Positions 23,501-37,300 of a DNA stretch of 64,000 nucleotides are shown in pieces (position 1 is the stretch's first letter; each line of letters starts with the position of its first letter). The stretch is from Gamarada debralockiae (lineage: Eukaryota; Ascomycota; Leotiomycetes; Helotiales; Hyphodiscaceae), in assembly GCA_002803225.1 (NCBI GenBank), contig NXFV01001559.1, positions 1 to 64,000 of the forward strand. The letters run 5' to 3'. Made by a program: the position numbers and the translations under genes. The notes beneath the pieces are model-generated. The model was not told the origin of the DNA, did not search any database, and saw only the letters and a list, made by a program, of their open reading frames with translations.

Positions 23501-26500
23501 ATAGACCTTCAAAGGCTCGATGACACATTCAGTTGGTTCGGTGGCCTCAGCAGCGTCTTGAACATGGGCAGCTCAATTGCGTCCAACGCAACCATAACTG
23601 GTGCCAGTCCCAGCAAGGCAAAAGCTCGAGGCGTACGATTCGAGACTCCTATCAAACCTGATGACAAGTCACTGGCTGCACAGAACAAAGCCGATGTCAG
23701 AATCGGCGGCTTCATCCTAGACTTGGTGGGAACTGAATGTAGCGTTGGGGTCGAAACGTCATCTGTCAAAATCGTCAGTCGCGACGAAGGCATAGGAGTC
23801 GCAATCCACAAGATCATGCTATCTGGGCCACATCTCAAAACTTCCAATGAGGACCCGGCTATCACTGTGGACATAACTGGCACCCGCATTGAGTATCTTC
23901 CAACTCCAAAGGATATTGACTTGGATCGTCTTTTGTCACTCATCACACCCTCGAAAGCTAAATATGATCAAGATGATGATATCCTACTTGATACACTTCT
24001 GCGCCAGAGAAAGCAGGGGGCTGTCTTGAGACTCACAGTCGACGATTTTCAGACCCGTGTAGGCAAATTGGACGAGTTGAGCTACCTGCCCGAACTCGGT
24101 GAAGAGGTTTCGAGGCTGTCGACAGTTGCCAAATACCTCCCTGACGATGACCGTCCCGGATTGTTGTCCTTGATTACTGTACGAAAATTCGACGGGTATG
24201 TTGATGTCAATCGCAATGTGGGCACTTTGAAACTAGCAGTGAGGGATCTCGAAGTGGCACAAATCACATTGCCAGCGCTTGTGGCACTCAGTGTTGGCAA
24301 AATATCAGCACACCGAAACGTCTCAGAAGAACTTCTTGGCCCAGCAACAGATCCAGAACGACGGGAGTCTAGATTGCGTTCGCCAGCAATCATGGCACGG
24401 ATGATTGGCGACGAGATGGAGCCTGTTGTTAAAATCAAGCTGTGGAATCTCAAAATGGAATATCGAGTGCCCACGCTCATCACTCTCCTTGGTCTTGCTG
24501 AGAGTGCAACGCCCCAGGACGTTTCAGCCAGTCTTGCTGAATCAGTGGCAACACTTACGGATCTTGCCCGGTCTTCCGTTCCAAGAGGTTCTAAGGCGGC
24601 CATCAGAGCCGACAAATCTGGAAACCCACACTCAAAACCAATGATAATCGACGTTATTCTTCGGGATTGCATCCTAGGCCTAAATCCTTTAGGTCTGCCC
24701 TCGAAAATTCTGGTGGTTCTCACAGAGACTCACCTGGCAGCCGTGTTACCCAAAGACCAAAAAGCCTCTGCTAATGCTGAAATGGGTAAGGGTTCAATAC
24801 TAGTCATTGATAATGTCGCAAACATCGTTTCTGGAGACATGACTGCTCGACCAAGACGACAATCGTTTGATGGAGGAAGTACTCAAGTTGCGGATCTTTG
24901 CGCAACTGGCTTCGTATCCGTCAGCTACATATCTTCCGCCAGGGCTGCTGTCAATATTTTCATCGGTGACGATGGAGAAAATTCCATTGACGTGGAGCTC
25001 CGGGATGACCTCTTTGTTCTCGAATCATGCGCCGACTCTACTCAGACGTTGATCTCTGCTTTGAATGCACTTACGCCGCCAACACCACCGAGCAAGGAGA
25101 CCAAGTACCGCACGAAGGTTATACCTGTGCAAGATCTTCTCGCATCGTTGTCTGGAGATGCTTTTGGCACTGCAGAGGGGGATTACAACTTCGATGACGA
25201 TTTTGGTATCTCGGAAAGTGGTGACATACCCGAAGAAGAAGCGGATGAGTTCGACTTAGATTCTCATTACTATCAAAATCCAGATGAGCAATACAACGAG
25301 ACGACCTTCGATGATGAGAGTGGTTCAGCAGCCTCTGCTCAGCTGAGCACCAGAGATACTCAGGACGGCGTTTTACTGGACAGTTTTGTCGAACCTCCGA
25401 AAGCTGATGAGAATGATGATCCACTCGAGTTCCAAGAGGATCATTTCGGCACTGGTTCGATTGTGGAGGGAACTGCACACCGGTGGAACTCAGCCAAGAA
25501 TACGTACGATAGGTCCAACGTGTACAAAGTCAAAAAGAGTCCTCTGAAGGTAGGTGTCCGTGATGTGCACATCATCTGGAATCTCTTCGATGGATACGAC
25601 TGGCAACATACTCGAGACACGATTACCAAAGCTGTTCAGGATGTAGAATCGAAGGCGATAGAAAAGCGCGCTCGAAATGAGAGACGACCAGCATTCGAGC
25701 AGGATATTGAAGATGAGGAGACTGTGATTGGCGACTTTCTTTTCAACTCAATATACATCGGGATACCGGCGAATCGAGACCCTCGTGAGCTCGCAGCTGC
25801 CATCAATCAAGAATTGAACGATAACGCAACTGAAACTGAGTCCATCGCCACGACGTCTCTGTCGTCATCTCCAAGCAGACAAGGAGGGTCTCGCAGACCG
25901 AAGACGAAAAAGCTGCGCCTAAATCGAAGTAAGCACCACAAGATTACGTTCGAGCTCAAGGGAGTTTCTGTCGATCTCGTGGCTTTCCCTCCCGGCAGTG
26001 GCGAAACGCAGAGCTCTGTGGATATTCGGGTGCATGACTTCGAGATCTTTGATCATGTGCCCACGTCGACATGGAGAAAATTTGCTACCTACATGCAGGA
26101 TGCTGGGGAGAGAGAAACCGGTACCAGTATGATCCACATCGAGATTCTCAACGTCAAGCCTGTTCCCGAATTGGCTGCGTCCGAGATCGTCCTCAAAGCA
26201 ACTGTCCTCCCCCTTCGACTTCATGTTGATCAGGATGCGTTGGATTTCATAACAAGATTCTTCGAGTTCAAGGATGATTCGGCCTCTACTCACTCGTCTC
26301 CTGGCGATGTTCCTTTCCTCCAAAGAGTGGAAGTGAACTCGGTGCAAGTCAAGCTGGATTTCAAACCCAAACGGGTGGATTATGCGGGCCTTCGCTCTGG
26401 TCATACGACGGAATTCATGAACTTCTTAATTCTGGATGAGGCAGATATGGTCTTAAGGCACACGATCATCTACGGCATTTCGGGGTTCGACAAGTTAGGC

Positions 26501-27194
26501 AAGTGTCTCAACGACATTTGGATGCCCGACGTCAGGCGGAACCAGCTTCCAGGTATTCTGGCCGGCCTTGCACCTGTACGATCCATCGTGAACGTCGGAG
26601 GCGGCCTGCGGCAGCTTGTCGTGGTTCCCTATCGTGAGTACCAGAAAGATCGTCGGATCGCACGAAGTCTTTCGAAAGGAGCCGCAGCGTTTGCCAAGAC
26701 CACGGGCACGGAGTTGGTCAAACTCGGTGCAAAGGTTGCAATTGGTGTACAGACGGTTCTCCAAGGCGCCGAAGGCTTTCTTGGTCCATCTGTCGATCCG
26801 AAAATGGGCGAAGGGGAAGAAGAGGATGAAGAGAACAAGCAAATCAGTCTCTATGCCAATCAGCCCGTCGGCGTTCTTCAGGGTCTGAGAGGTGGATATG
26901 ATGGATTACAACGAGATCTCATACTCGCACGCGATGCTATCATTGCTGTTCCAGGTGAAATGATGGAAAGTGGAACGGCGGCAGGAGTGGTACGGGCAGT
27001 GCGCAAGCATGCACCTACGGTGATATTGAGACCTGCTATTGGGGTTGCCAAGGCAGGAGGTCAAATCTTAATGGGCGCAACGAACTCGTTGGACCCTGTG
27101 AATTTACAAAGAGCTGACGCAGTAAGTCATTCCCCACTCTTCATCGTTTTGAGTTTATTGCTGACGGCATCTGTAGAAATATAAACGGCATTAA
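20528..27194 (+). CDS. ATG2: autophagy lipid-transfer protein ATG2
   Basis: Three exons, 20528-20704, 20768-27121 and 27177-27194; 2182 residues, the usual size for fungal Atg2. The final exon adds only KYKRH. The N-terminal chorein domain spans about residues 1-110 ([19 protein letters not shown], then [11 protein letters not shown] and [13 protein letters not shown]). A long, Ser/Asp-rich disordered part fills about 250-700. The conserved C-terminal region includes [34 protein letters not shown] and [17 protein letters not shown], followed by an amphipathic [15 protein letters not shown] stretch. The protein bridges ER exit sites and the isolation membrane with Atg9 and Atg18, and moves phospholipids in bulk to grow the autophagosome. 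Its huge second exon (6.35 kb) has no intron, which is normal for this gene in ascomycetes. Confidence 0.96.
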
Positions 27195-28897
27195 GAACAT
27201 TATGGGATATTGGAGTATAGCGCATGTTTGCATCGAAATTGGAGCGAGTTCTATCGCATTTTCTAGGCGTTGGTTTGGGAGGAGTCCGTGGGGAAGGCAT
27301 AGGCAATCTATCTGTAGTAGAGAAAATGAGAAAATGAAAAAACGTCACCACTCTGTGGTCATAACAACTTCCAATCTTCAAACATCCAAAGAGAGCAAAC
27401 AATTCGCAATCCAATCGTTCACAGATATAAGAAGATCATGCTTCTCTCACAGAGAAGATACTTTAGAATTCAATCGCTGAAATGATGTTCTTGAGAACGA
27501 AAGTTGGCATTCAATTGCTCAAGTCGGTGAACAGATGCCGATCAAGAGGAGTACATATACTGTACTTGTAAGTTGTACGAGTACGTTGCTAAGTATTGTC
27601 GGAACCGTTAACACCAACTTTAGCTCAATGACACGGGATACAGCAGATACGCTTCACACGTTCTAGGTTTTATATAATCACACGCTCTAGATTTTATACA
27701 ATCTCCAGAATGATAGGGAAGTAAAGAAAGGCAGCGGTGAACGCAACTTAGCCACTGGCCTCGTCAACCCGAGACGAATCACCCTCGGACATTTGCCACC
27801 CAATAAGAAAATTCAGCCTCTCGCCAGTCAGCCTCGCCGCCAGTCGCCTGCTCACCCACCGCTTCCGGCGTCCAGGGTGAACAAATCAGGACGAGTCAAG
27901 AGTCAGGGTGTGGTACATGCCCGATGCGAGATTTTTTGGTAGAACAGCATGTTGGTCCACGTCTCACATGCGGATGGCTGCATAAGGGGCATGCAGGGTA
28001 ACTTTTTTGCCAAATTTTGACAGCTGCGTGGGACGGGATGAGTTGTTCTGGTAGATCCAGAGCTGGCAAGCCTAGAATGGGCATGTTTCTTTACGAGCGT
28101 TTGGAGGCCTCGTGATTACTGTGAGGATTACGGAGCGGTGGTAAGGTGAGTTGAGGCGGGATTATCCACTTGTGACAGATGCTGAGATAATAATTCGGAA
28201 GATACTGTAGACATATGGACTTGTGCGACGTTAGAAATATCCGAGTTTGGACTGATATTCTGAAGGGACTTGCGTTTGAAAAGTCGGAGGAAGTTCAGAT
28301 GGGAGTTTGGATGCAGTTCTACTGTATCCCTTCTGTCAGAGAAGATTCCAGAGCCTCTCGCTTCGAGGCTGAATGACCTGAAGGCGTCTCATGTTTGGGA
28401 ACAGTCTTGAAAGAACACTCAATGGGAATCGAATCCATTTTAAAGGTTTCAAGCATTATCCATCGAGTCTCGGGACAAGTTTAAATTCACAAATTGCCCC
28501 CGAAGTATTCGATGTCTTGTACTAGCATTATACTGTAATCTCAACGCATGGACAAGGTTCAATTCAATATTACGGTATCGGGGAAGGTTCCTGACTGACT
28601 AAGGCGAGACAGAAGCCTCCGATCACAGCCTACATAAAACCAGTTCCCTTTCCAAATCTTTCTTGCCTTCCATCCATAATCCTTTGCGACTTTCCCAACC
28701 TTCGATTCCGACCCAACTACATCCCAACGCCTCAATCCTACCCCGACGCCGCCATCACCACGCTTCATTCACAAGCCTCGCCTCGTCATCAACAGCGCTA
28801 AACTCGGACCTCCTCGTGAGGAGATAAGACACAAGACACATCATCTCTCCCTCAAACACACTCTCTCGACCTTTAACTCCATCACAAACAATACAAA
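27195..28897. other. intergenic 1.7 kb, no gene seen
   Basis: 3' region of ATG2 followed by the promoter and leader of the AN1 zinc-finger gene. The last 250 bases are rich in CT and CA (ACACAAGACACATCATCTC, ACTCCATCACAAACAATAC), typical of a strongly expressed fungal leader. Reverse-strand frames at 27896-28084 and 28559-28768 look accidental. Confidence 0.5.
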
Positions 28898-29539
28898 ATG
28901 CGTTCCTCATCACCAGTCTCTCGATCCGTCTCTCCAGAACCCGTAGAGACCATGCAGATCTTCGTTAAGAACGTCTTAGGCGGCAGTAAGCTACCTCGGT
29001 CTCCCTTCTCGAATCCTTTACTAACTGATACTCCAGCAATCGCCATGACAGTCCCTCAAAACCTCTCAATACAAAACCTCACCACCCTCCTCTCCCTCCG
29101 AACCTCCCTTCCAGAGCAAGATCTCCGCCTCGTCTACGCAGGGAAGCACCTCACCTCGAAAAGCACCCTCGCAGACTACCAGATCCAACGAGACGCAACT
29201 CTCCACCTCGCTGGCAGAATCCGAGGAGGAATGCCACCGAAGAAAATCAAGTGTTCCTACAAAGACTGCAAAGAAGGCGCCCAAAGAATCATCGGCGACT
29301 GCGGTTTCTGTAACGGCCATTACTGTGGCAAACACAGATTATTGGAGGATCACAAGTGTGATGGTCTAGAAGACGTAAGTGGCTCCTCCTCTGCCTCTCC
29401 CCAATGGTGGCTTGTAGGTCTAGGACTTGATGAGGAACTTATGGCTGACTTGTGCGATGTGCAGTGCAAGAAGGAATCCCACGACCGAAATGCGGCGCAA
29501 CTCAACGCTGAACGAACGCACGTTATCAAGGGCATCTAG
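28898..29539 (+). CDS. ubiquitin-like/AN1-type zinc finger protein
   Basis: Three exons, 28898-28985, 29037-29374 and 29465-29539; 166 residues. The first intron (51 nt, with a CTAAC branch site) is in frame with its flanks and easily missed; removing it joins KNVLGG to TIAMTVPQNL. The first ~100 residues carry a ubiquitin-like fold (MQIFVKNVLGG, RLVYAGKHLTSKSTLADY, LHLAGRIRGGMP), with the Gly-Gly-like turn as in ubiquitin. An AN1 finger at about 102-137 shows the pattern C-x4-C, C-x2-C, C-x2-H, x5-H-x-C (GDCGFCNGHYCGKH). Such proteins bind ubiquitin or ubiquitin-like chains and the AAA ATPase Cdc48/p97, or act in stress responses. The C-terminal CKKESHDRNAAQ is spliced from the last exon. 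The exact partner is not known from sequence. Confidence 0.9.
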   Translation: MRSSSPVSRSVSPEPVETMQIFVKNVLGGSKLPRSPFSNPLLTDTPAIAMTVPQNLSIQNLTTLLSLRTSLPEQDLRLVYAGKHLTSKSTLADYQIQRDATLHLAGRIRGGMPPKKIKCSYKDCKEGAQRIIGDCGFCNGHYCGKHRLLEDHKCDGLEDVSGSSSASPQWWLVGLGLDEELMADLCDVQCKKESHDRNAAQLNAERTHVIKGI

Positions 29540-30175
29540 ACGGTTTGGATAGATGAGACCTCACATGCATTGACGAATTTGTAAATCTGGGACTTTTGGG
29601 CGTTTTTGATCCGTGGGATCTTGTATTTACAATGGTTTCCCTCGGACTTTGGATGATTTAGCGGGCGTAGGATGAGATTTCCGTTACGTCACAGGCGTTG
29701 TTTGCCTAGAATAATACAACAATTTAAAACCTACACTTCTGCTGGTTCTTCGTCTTTATTTGAGTGACTAGTTCCTGCATTATCCTCTCAATTTGAAGGG
29801 CTTCTTCTAAATTGCTATCTAGATGCCAAACTACCTACCAATCCGAGTAATTCACAACGCACAACTCCCTCTCCAACTTTGAATGGTTCAATTCATTTCA
29901 GTAGCTGAAGACAAGCACTTTTGATAGATCTCATCCTTCATCACCATTCTGTCTAACCTCGACTTTGTATCGTGCACCTAATTTCAGCAACCGAGGACGA
30001 GCCCTTCTGGACCAGTACTGGTGGATCTTGTCCTACGTCAGCACCCTAACTTCGATCACTCAAATGACAGGTCTTTTCTCGATACGCATTTAATTTCCAT
30101 TTTTACTTCTAGGATGCTATAGCCCCTATCCCCAACCCCCGTGATGCAGTTCCCCAACGAAAATCGTGTGCAATT
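29540..30175. other. intergenic 0.6 kb between convergent genes
   Basis: The AN1 gene (+) and the formaldehyde dehydrogenase gene (-) end towards each other here. A reiterated sequence is visible, in which a CTGAAGACAAGCACTTTTGATAGATC-like unit and an AACCGAGGACGAGCCCTTCTGG unit resemble each other about 100 bases apart; this is a weak duplication. No gene was seen. Confidence 0.4.
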
Positions 30176-31606
<1,431 letters not shown>

Positions 31607-34333
31607 AGTGCGGTTTGGATGGTTTTAAATGGTGATTAGTGAGTTGAAATATGACCTTGATGGATATCACAGCACTTTGTTCGGGGATTGAGGGAGAGGA
31701 TATAGCTAGATATTGGTCAGTAGAATTTTAAGGAGGGGTCTCGAGAAACTAAGAAACTTACCCCACTCGGCCCAAAGTCGGAAAGTCGGAAGCTGAGAGA
31801 GGAGCACCGAATTGCCGTCTTTGGACGAAATATGACGGCAATTGCTTTGGGAAACTTTCTGAATTTCCTGAACCTACAAGCGTGGCAAATCAGCTATCTA
31901 GGACACGGTTTGGTATTGGAGATTTTAAGGAAAAGGTGACGACGTCATTAATATTTGGAAATCATTCTTTTGAGTGTGGTAAAAGTCGCCCTGAAGGTCG
32001 GGATTCAAGGTCCTAAAATGGAGTTTATTTGCATCTGTGGAATTGTGGGAAAGTTCCGGTGGAGGACCATGACGTCGGGGGTATCCCGAGCTTGGCTTCG
32101 CGTGCATTATATCTTGCATACGTTTCTCTCCCACAATTATATTTCTCTTTCATGGATGCGCTTCTGAGATTTGTGAGAGTTTTTCATGCTTTAATATGTC
32201 ATGAGTCGAGGCTTACCATTCAAGTCTTACAGCATTGTTTGGATACAAGACATCAATCGCTCTATGCTTTGGCGTGATTGAAAATGAAGCATAGGGCGAT
32301 TGAAATGGATACTTTGGACTGCTAGTCCTGGTCGCTGTACTCGATGTGATTGAGTTCAATTGCTAAGTTAGAGTGAGCGATCAAGGCTGTCTGGATCTAG
32401 TGAGCTCTGCCGAGACTTTCAATCTTTGAAACCGGAATGAATGATTAATATATTGTATCTCACTTACTACAGTGATTCTTCATGATTCTTGCTGATTCTT
32501 GCTGTTCCGCGTATTTCTCGCATCGAGTACAAAGCCTTACTACAAGCATGCAAAGAATGAACCACGTTCCCTATCCAAGTGTTTAAGTCCCGGATCCCTC
32601 TCTATATTGGAGCCTCTAATTTGCAAATCTCCCATTTCATATGAACAACCGAGCACCCCAAAGTTCCCAAGCCATTCAGTAACTGAGATTTTAAACAGTC
32701 ATAGCGCTTTGGAAGATAAATCCGTTGCTGTACACAAAATTTTGTAATAACACAGCGCTGTATTCATCGCAGAGTGCATGATACTATGTTTATGATTTGT
32801 CTTAACATGGCCATTTACATAATGAATACGTCTCCCGATAGCCCGAACGAGGGATGGTTTCTAAGAATATTTAGAAGAAATCCCTCGCAATAGAGAAAAG
32901 AGAGGCAAGCAAGATTCAGAAAAGTCAGAGGTTCTTCATGAGCTTGGAGGCCAAGGCCAGGAAAGCCAGGCACGAAAGTTGGGAAAGGGAGGCAGATGCA
33001 AGTGGTTCTCGAAGTTAGAGAAGGCGGAGGAGACTGCAGCAAGTATACCCAAGCCCGATTACCTAACTCGGTTGAGCGATTGAATGCTTTGAAGTGCATT
33101 CGTTGAAGCCACCCAAAGTGGTCGAAGGGTCAGAGAGCAAAACCACTTCACTAACCCGCCATTTTTGCCCACCAAACATTGGGAAGAAGGGTTTGAGCAG
33201 GTGCTTGTTGATATGTAGTATGAACAAGCAAGTTCCGCTTTCAAAACTTTCCGATTCAACAGAGAACCCTGCCGGACGACTACTTGATCGACTGATTGAA
33301 TATGAAAGTCCTGTTCTCGCAGTTGACTAAGATTCGCGCTGTCCCGGGTCGGAATTGAAAGGGCACCCCTGATACTTAAGAGTCTTCGCAAAGGAAAAAG
33401 TTGACTTGCAACAACTGCGACTGGCAGCAACTAAAATTTTGGTAGAAAGTCGAAACAAAGACACACCGAAGTAGTACAAGCACTTTGTACGACATGAGAT
33501 GTGCCATCAAGGTTTGAAGAAAGGTACTGTACATCGGAGGCGCCCCCTTCGCTATTATTTCAACGCGGGCGTATCGGGGTAAAGCGCATCGTCCAAATAA
33601 AATTAGACGAATGCGCACACTAATCCCTCCCGGAACATCCGTCCGAAATCTGGCTTCAAAGCAATTGCAGATGGGAGGCACAATCTCTGAAAATGGGGCA
33701 GATATCGGTCAGGTTTCCGTAGCACAAGTGGATGGCTATCCAGAATTGTGGTGGGATTCAGAGAAGGCCATGATTTGAACCCTTGTTTGACAATCTTAAA
33801 TGCTTAATAAGACAGATAACAACTCCATCAGTCCTTCCTTAGCGTCTTGTCTAACAGATTCTAGGCCCCCCAGCGCCCCAAGACTAACCCTGCCTCGCGT
33901 CGACATTTCCCTTGCCATTATTTCGTTCTTACTTGCAATTGCAACTTCTTCCATTGACCACGATCGCCTCTTCTCTTTCGCCAGTTCCACGAACTGCTCC
34001 TGTAACATAACAGCCAGGTTCTTCTCTCCCGATAAACATGTCGCTTTGACCATTCCAGCGTTCCCTCGTGCGAGTGGAGCTTTTACCGACAGCGAGATCG
34101 ACAGCGGCTCTGATCTGAACTTTATTGATCAGCTCAGCATCTTCAACTCGAAGGGCCGGTTGCTGGTCGCAGATTCCGGAATCTTCGCTTGGAACTTTGG
34201 AATATGCGCCGGATTCTTTGATCTGACCCCTTCACTACTCCGAAGGCATCTGCCAGCGGCTGGCGGTCTACGAGGAAGGAAGTCGTCAGGCTAGGGGAGG
34301 TGGCAGCACATATGCACAATACCAGACAGCGAA
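31607..34333. other. intergenic 2.7 kb (divergent promoters)
   Basis: The region between the formaldehyde dehydrogenase start (-) and the histidine kinase start (+). It mostly lacks coding character. A 164-codon ATG frame at 33800-34294 lies just upstream of the kinase and could be a leader reading frame. The rest holds nothing recognisable. Confidence 0.45.
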
Positions 34334-37300
34334 ATGCGGATTGGGATTCGGGAACAGTTGGGCGTGCTTGTGCTAGTAAGTAATTATCGGAGAAAACCCA
34401 TTTTTTCTTCTGTCCGAATCAATGAGTTCTTCAGTTCTTCATCCGAGCGCTATTCGTATAGGAAAGACCTGTCTCGAAGTTTGTCAAACGTTACTTCGGA
34501 CTCTTTAGCTGACTCTGAACCCTTCAAAGTTTACTTCACTCGTACCTCTGGCTGTCCTCGCAATCGCAACATGGGTCAACAATCATAATTTCGTCGTCAA
34601 TATCACTTCGAATTCGCTCACTCTCACTGCGTCATTGAAAGCATCGCAGATCGCCTCCGACCTTAATCTCATCCAGTCAACATGTTCTACGATAGTCACC
34701 CGGATTCTACTTCAAGAAGCCCTGAAAGCATTTTATCTCGGAAACCTGACGTCGAACAATTGGACGGCCGCCACCAACGACGTTGAGGGAGCTCTAGAAA
34801 GTGGAGGCCAATCTGCACTATTGCAGGTGACGGTCTTTTCTCGAAATGCAACTGGGAACCCAGGTGGTCTTTTCAATGTTACGAGCAATGCTGTTGGGAT
34901 TCAACTGCCCGGTACTACTCCTAATGGAAGCGCCGTCATGCTTGGAGATCCAGGCCTTGGTTACCCAGCAATGCTGTATCCGAACATAACGTATACAACA
35001 ACCTCGAGTCCGGATCCTGCTGATTCGTCAATCAATGGAACCACAGCCACTGCTTTTGCAGACTTTCCCCTGAATTCGACTTCCTTCCTCTTGCTTGGAC
35101 CTTTGCAGATCAACGATGTATGCATTTACAATACTCTTAGTCCCTGTTCTCTGGGGAAACCCTCATCTATATACGCTCTATCAATTAACTCTTCTCGCTA
35201 GTCTTACGCATTGGTCTCTCTCACCTTGCCCATAGTCGACAACCTAGATCCAGGCGTAGTGTTGGGATATATGACTGTCGTCGCTGCCGCTTCGTCGCTA
35301 ATCGATGTGACCCAGTCCAGAGAAGGGTTAGGTGATACCGGTATGGTCCTTCTGGTTGGGTATGTATTTGTCGTAGGACTTTATTTCATATCCTGTCCGA
35401 AGTCTTGGTTTCTACTTCAAGCTTCTCATTCCAAACGGATGTTCTCGGAGTCAGCACTTGAAGAAAAATCCGGAACACTCGCGGCAAGCCCTTTTCCTCC
35501 TCTGTTGAGCAATGCTAACTCTGGAATCGTTATAGGCCTAATAGGCGCGAAAATGTCTTCAAATATGCGAATAGACCTGCGACTGCGACATACCTTCCTG
35601 TTCCGAGTACCTTAGAGAATGCAACAGTCAAGTATGTATTCTCGCCTTTCAACGTGAGCGCACAGGACCGGCATTCCCAATACAACGTCAATCTCAGCAA
35701 GTACGGCACGTCGAATTTTACCGAGAAGGCCTATCCAGCTGTGCTTGCGGGCTTTGGCAATCAAAATCCAGCAGTCAACAACGCCAGCAGCATTTTAACG
35801 ACACACAATGAGAACAATGTTAGTGTGGCTGTTGGGTATGCAAGACCCCAGAGCACCTTGGTGAACTGGCTTCTTATCATTGAGCTAAGCCATGACGAAG
35901 CCTGGGAACCTATTAACCAACTCAGAACCATAGTTCTGAGTTGCGTGTTTGGAGCGGTTGGATTGATTCTGATAGTTGTCGTGCCAATTGCTCACTATAG
36001 TGTGCGGCCAATTCGAAGATTGCGAGACGCAACTGAGAAATCCATTGCACCGCCTGGATATACGCCTAATGGAAGTATTCGCTCAGAGAGAATGAACGAT
36101 TCAGGAGATGAAGTCGGTGACGAAGAAAATGCTGTTTCGACTCGGTCGAAAAGAGGAATTTTGGTCCGACTGAGAAAGTTGAGGCATACCGGCAGAAGAA
36201 AATCTAAGATCGAACAATCCGAAGACGATAGGAGGAGAGTCTTTAAGATTCCCGCAGAGGTTCCGGACCGAAAACATCTCATTAGAGATGAAATCAGCGA
36301 GCTCACAACAACTTTCAATGCTATGTCGAGAGAATTATTACTTCAATACACAAGTCTTGAAAAGAAGGTCGCAGAAAGGACGCAGGAACTCGAGATAAGC
36401 AAAAAAGCTGCCGAAGCTGCGAATGAGAGCAAGACCCTATTCATTGCAAATATATCTCACGAACTCAAGACGCCTCTCAATGGGATCCTTGGTATGTGTG
36501 CAGTGTGTCTAGGGGAGGAGGATCTTCCAAGGATAAAGCGATCCCTACAGGTGATCTATAAGTCAGGAGATCTACTACTACATCTACTCAACGACCTCTT
36601 AACGTTCAGCAAGAACCAAATTGGGCAGCAGTTGAGCTTGGAAGAGAAAGAATTTCGTTTGGCGGATATCAAGAGTCAGATCATTACGATATTTGACAAG
36701 CAAGTTCGAGAAGGTCACATCAACTTCGCTGTGAAGTTCGTCGGAACTGATACGGGCATGGAGTCGGAAATGATTAGCGGAAAAGCGCTTCCGGCGCTGG
36801 GTCCCCAAGGAATGGGAAGATTAAAGGACATGTGTTTATGGGGTGACCAGCACCGAATACTGCAGGTGATCATAAACCTGGTCTCGAATTCTCTGAAATT
36901 CACACCAGAAGGCGGCAAGGTTGAAGTAAGTCAATCCAGATACTAGCCGGATTCATGAGTTTTCCTCCGACCTCTACTCCGTTGAGGATATCTTTAGGAG
37001 TTGAAACTCATGAAAACCGCTTAGCTCCAATCTCTCACCTCCATTGAGCGATGGCTGACTTGAAATCTCACAGGTCCGAATCAAATGTTTGGGAGAAGCA
37101 GAATCTACTTCAGACGGTAGCCGAAACTCAATAGGATCCAAGCAATCGAAGCAAAGCTCGCAGCGAACGTCAAGAAACAGACATCGAAACGGATCCGGCT
37201 CGAATACCTCTCAGATCTCAAGGAAACCGTCGTCAAACGGGCATAAGCAACAAGGCACGGCTCTCGTGATAAATCCGATGGATCCAAAGGCAACACCCCG

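Noticed and set aside
33800..34294. 164-codon ATG frame as a separate gene
   Set aside because: No domain and no independent support. Listed only as a possible upstream frame of the kinase.
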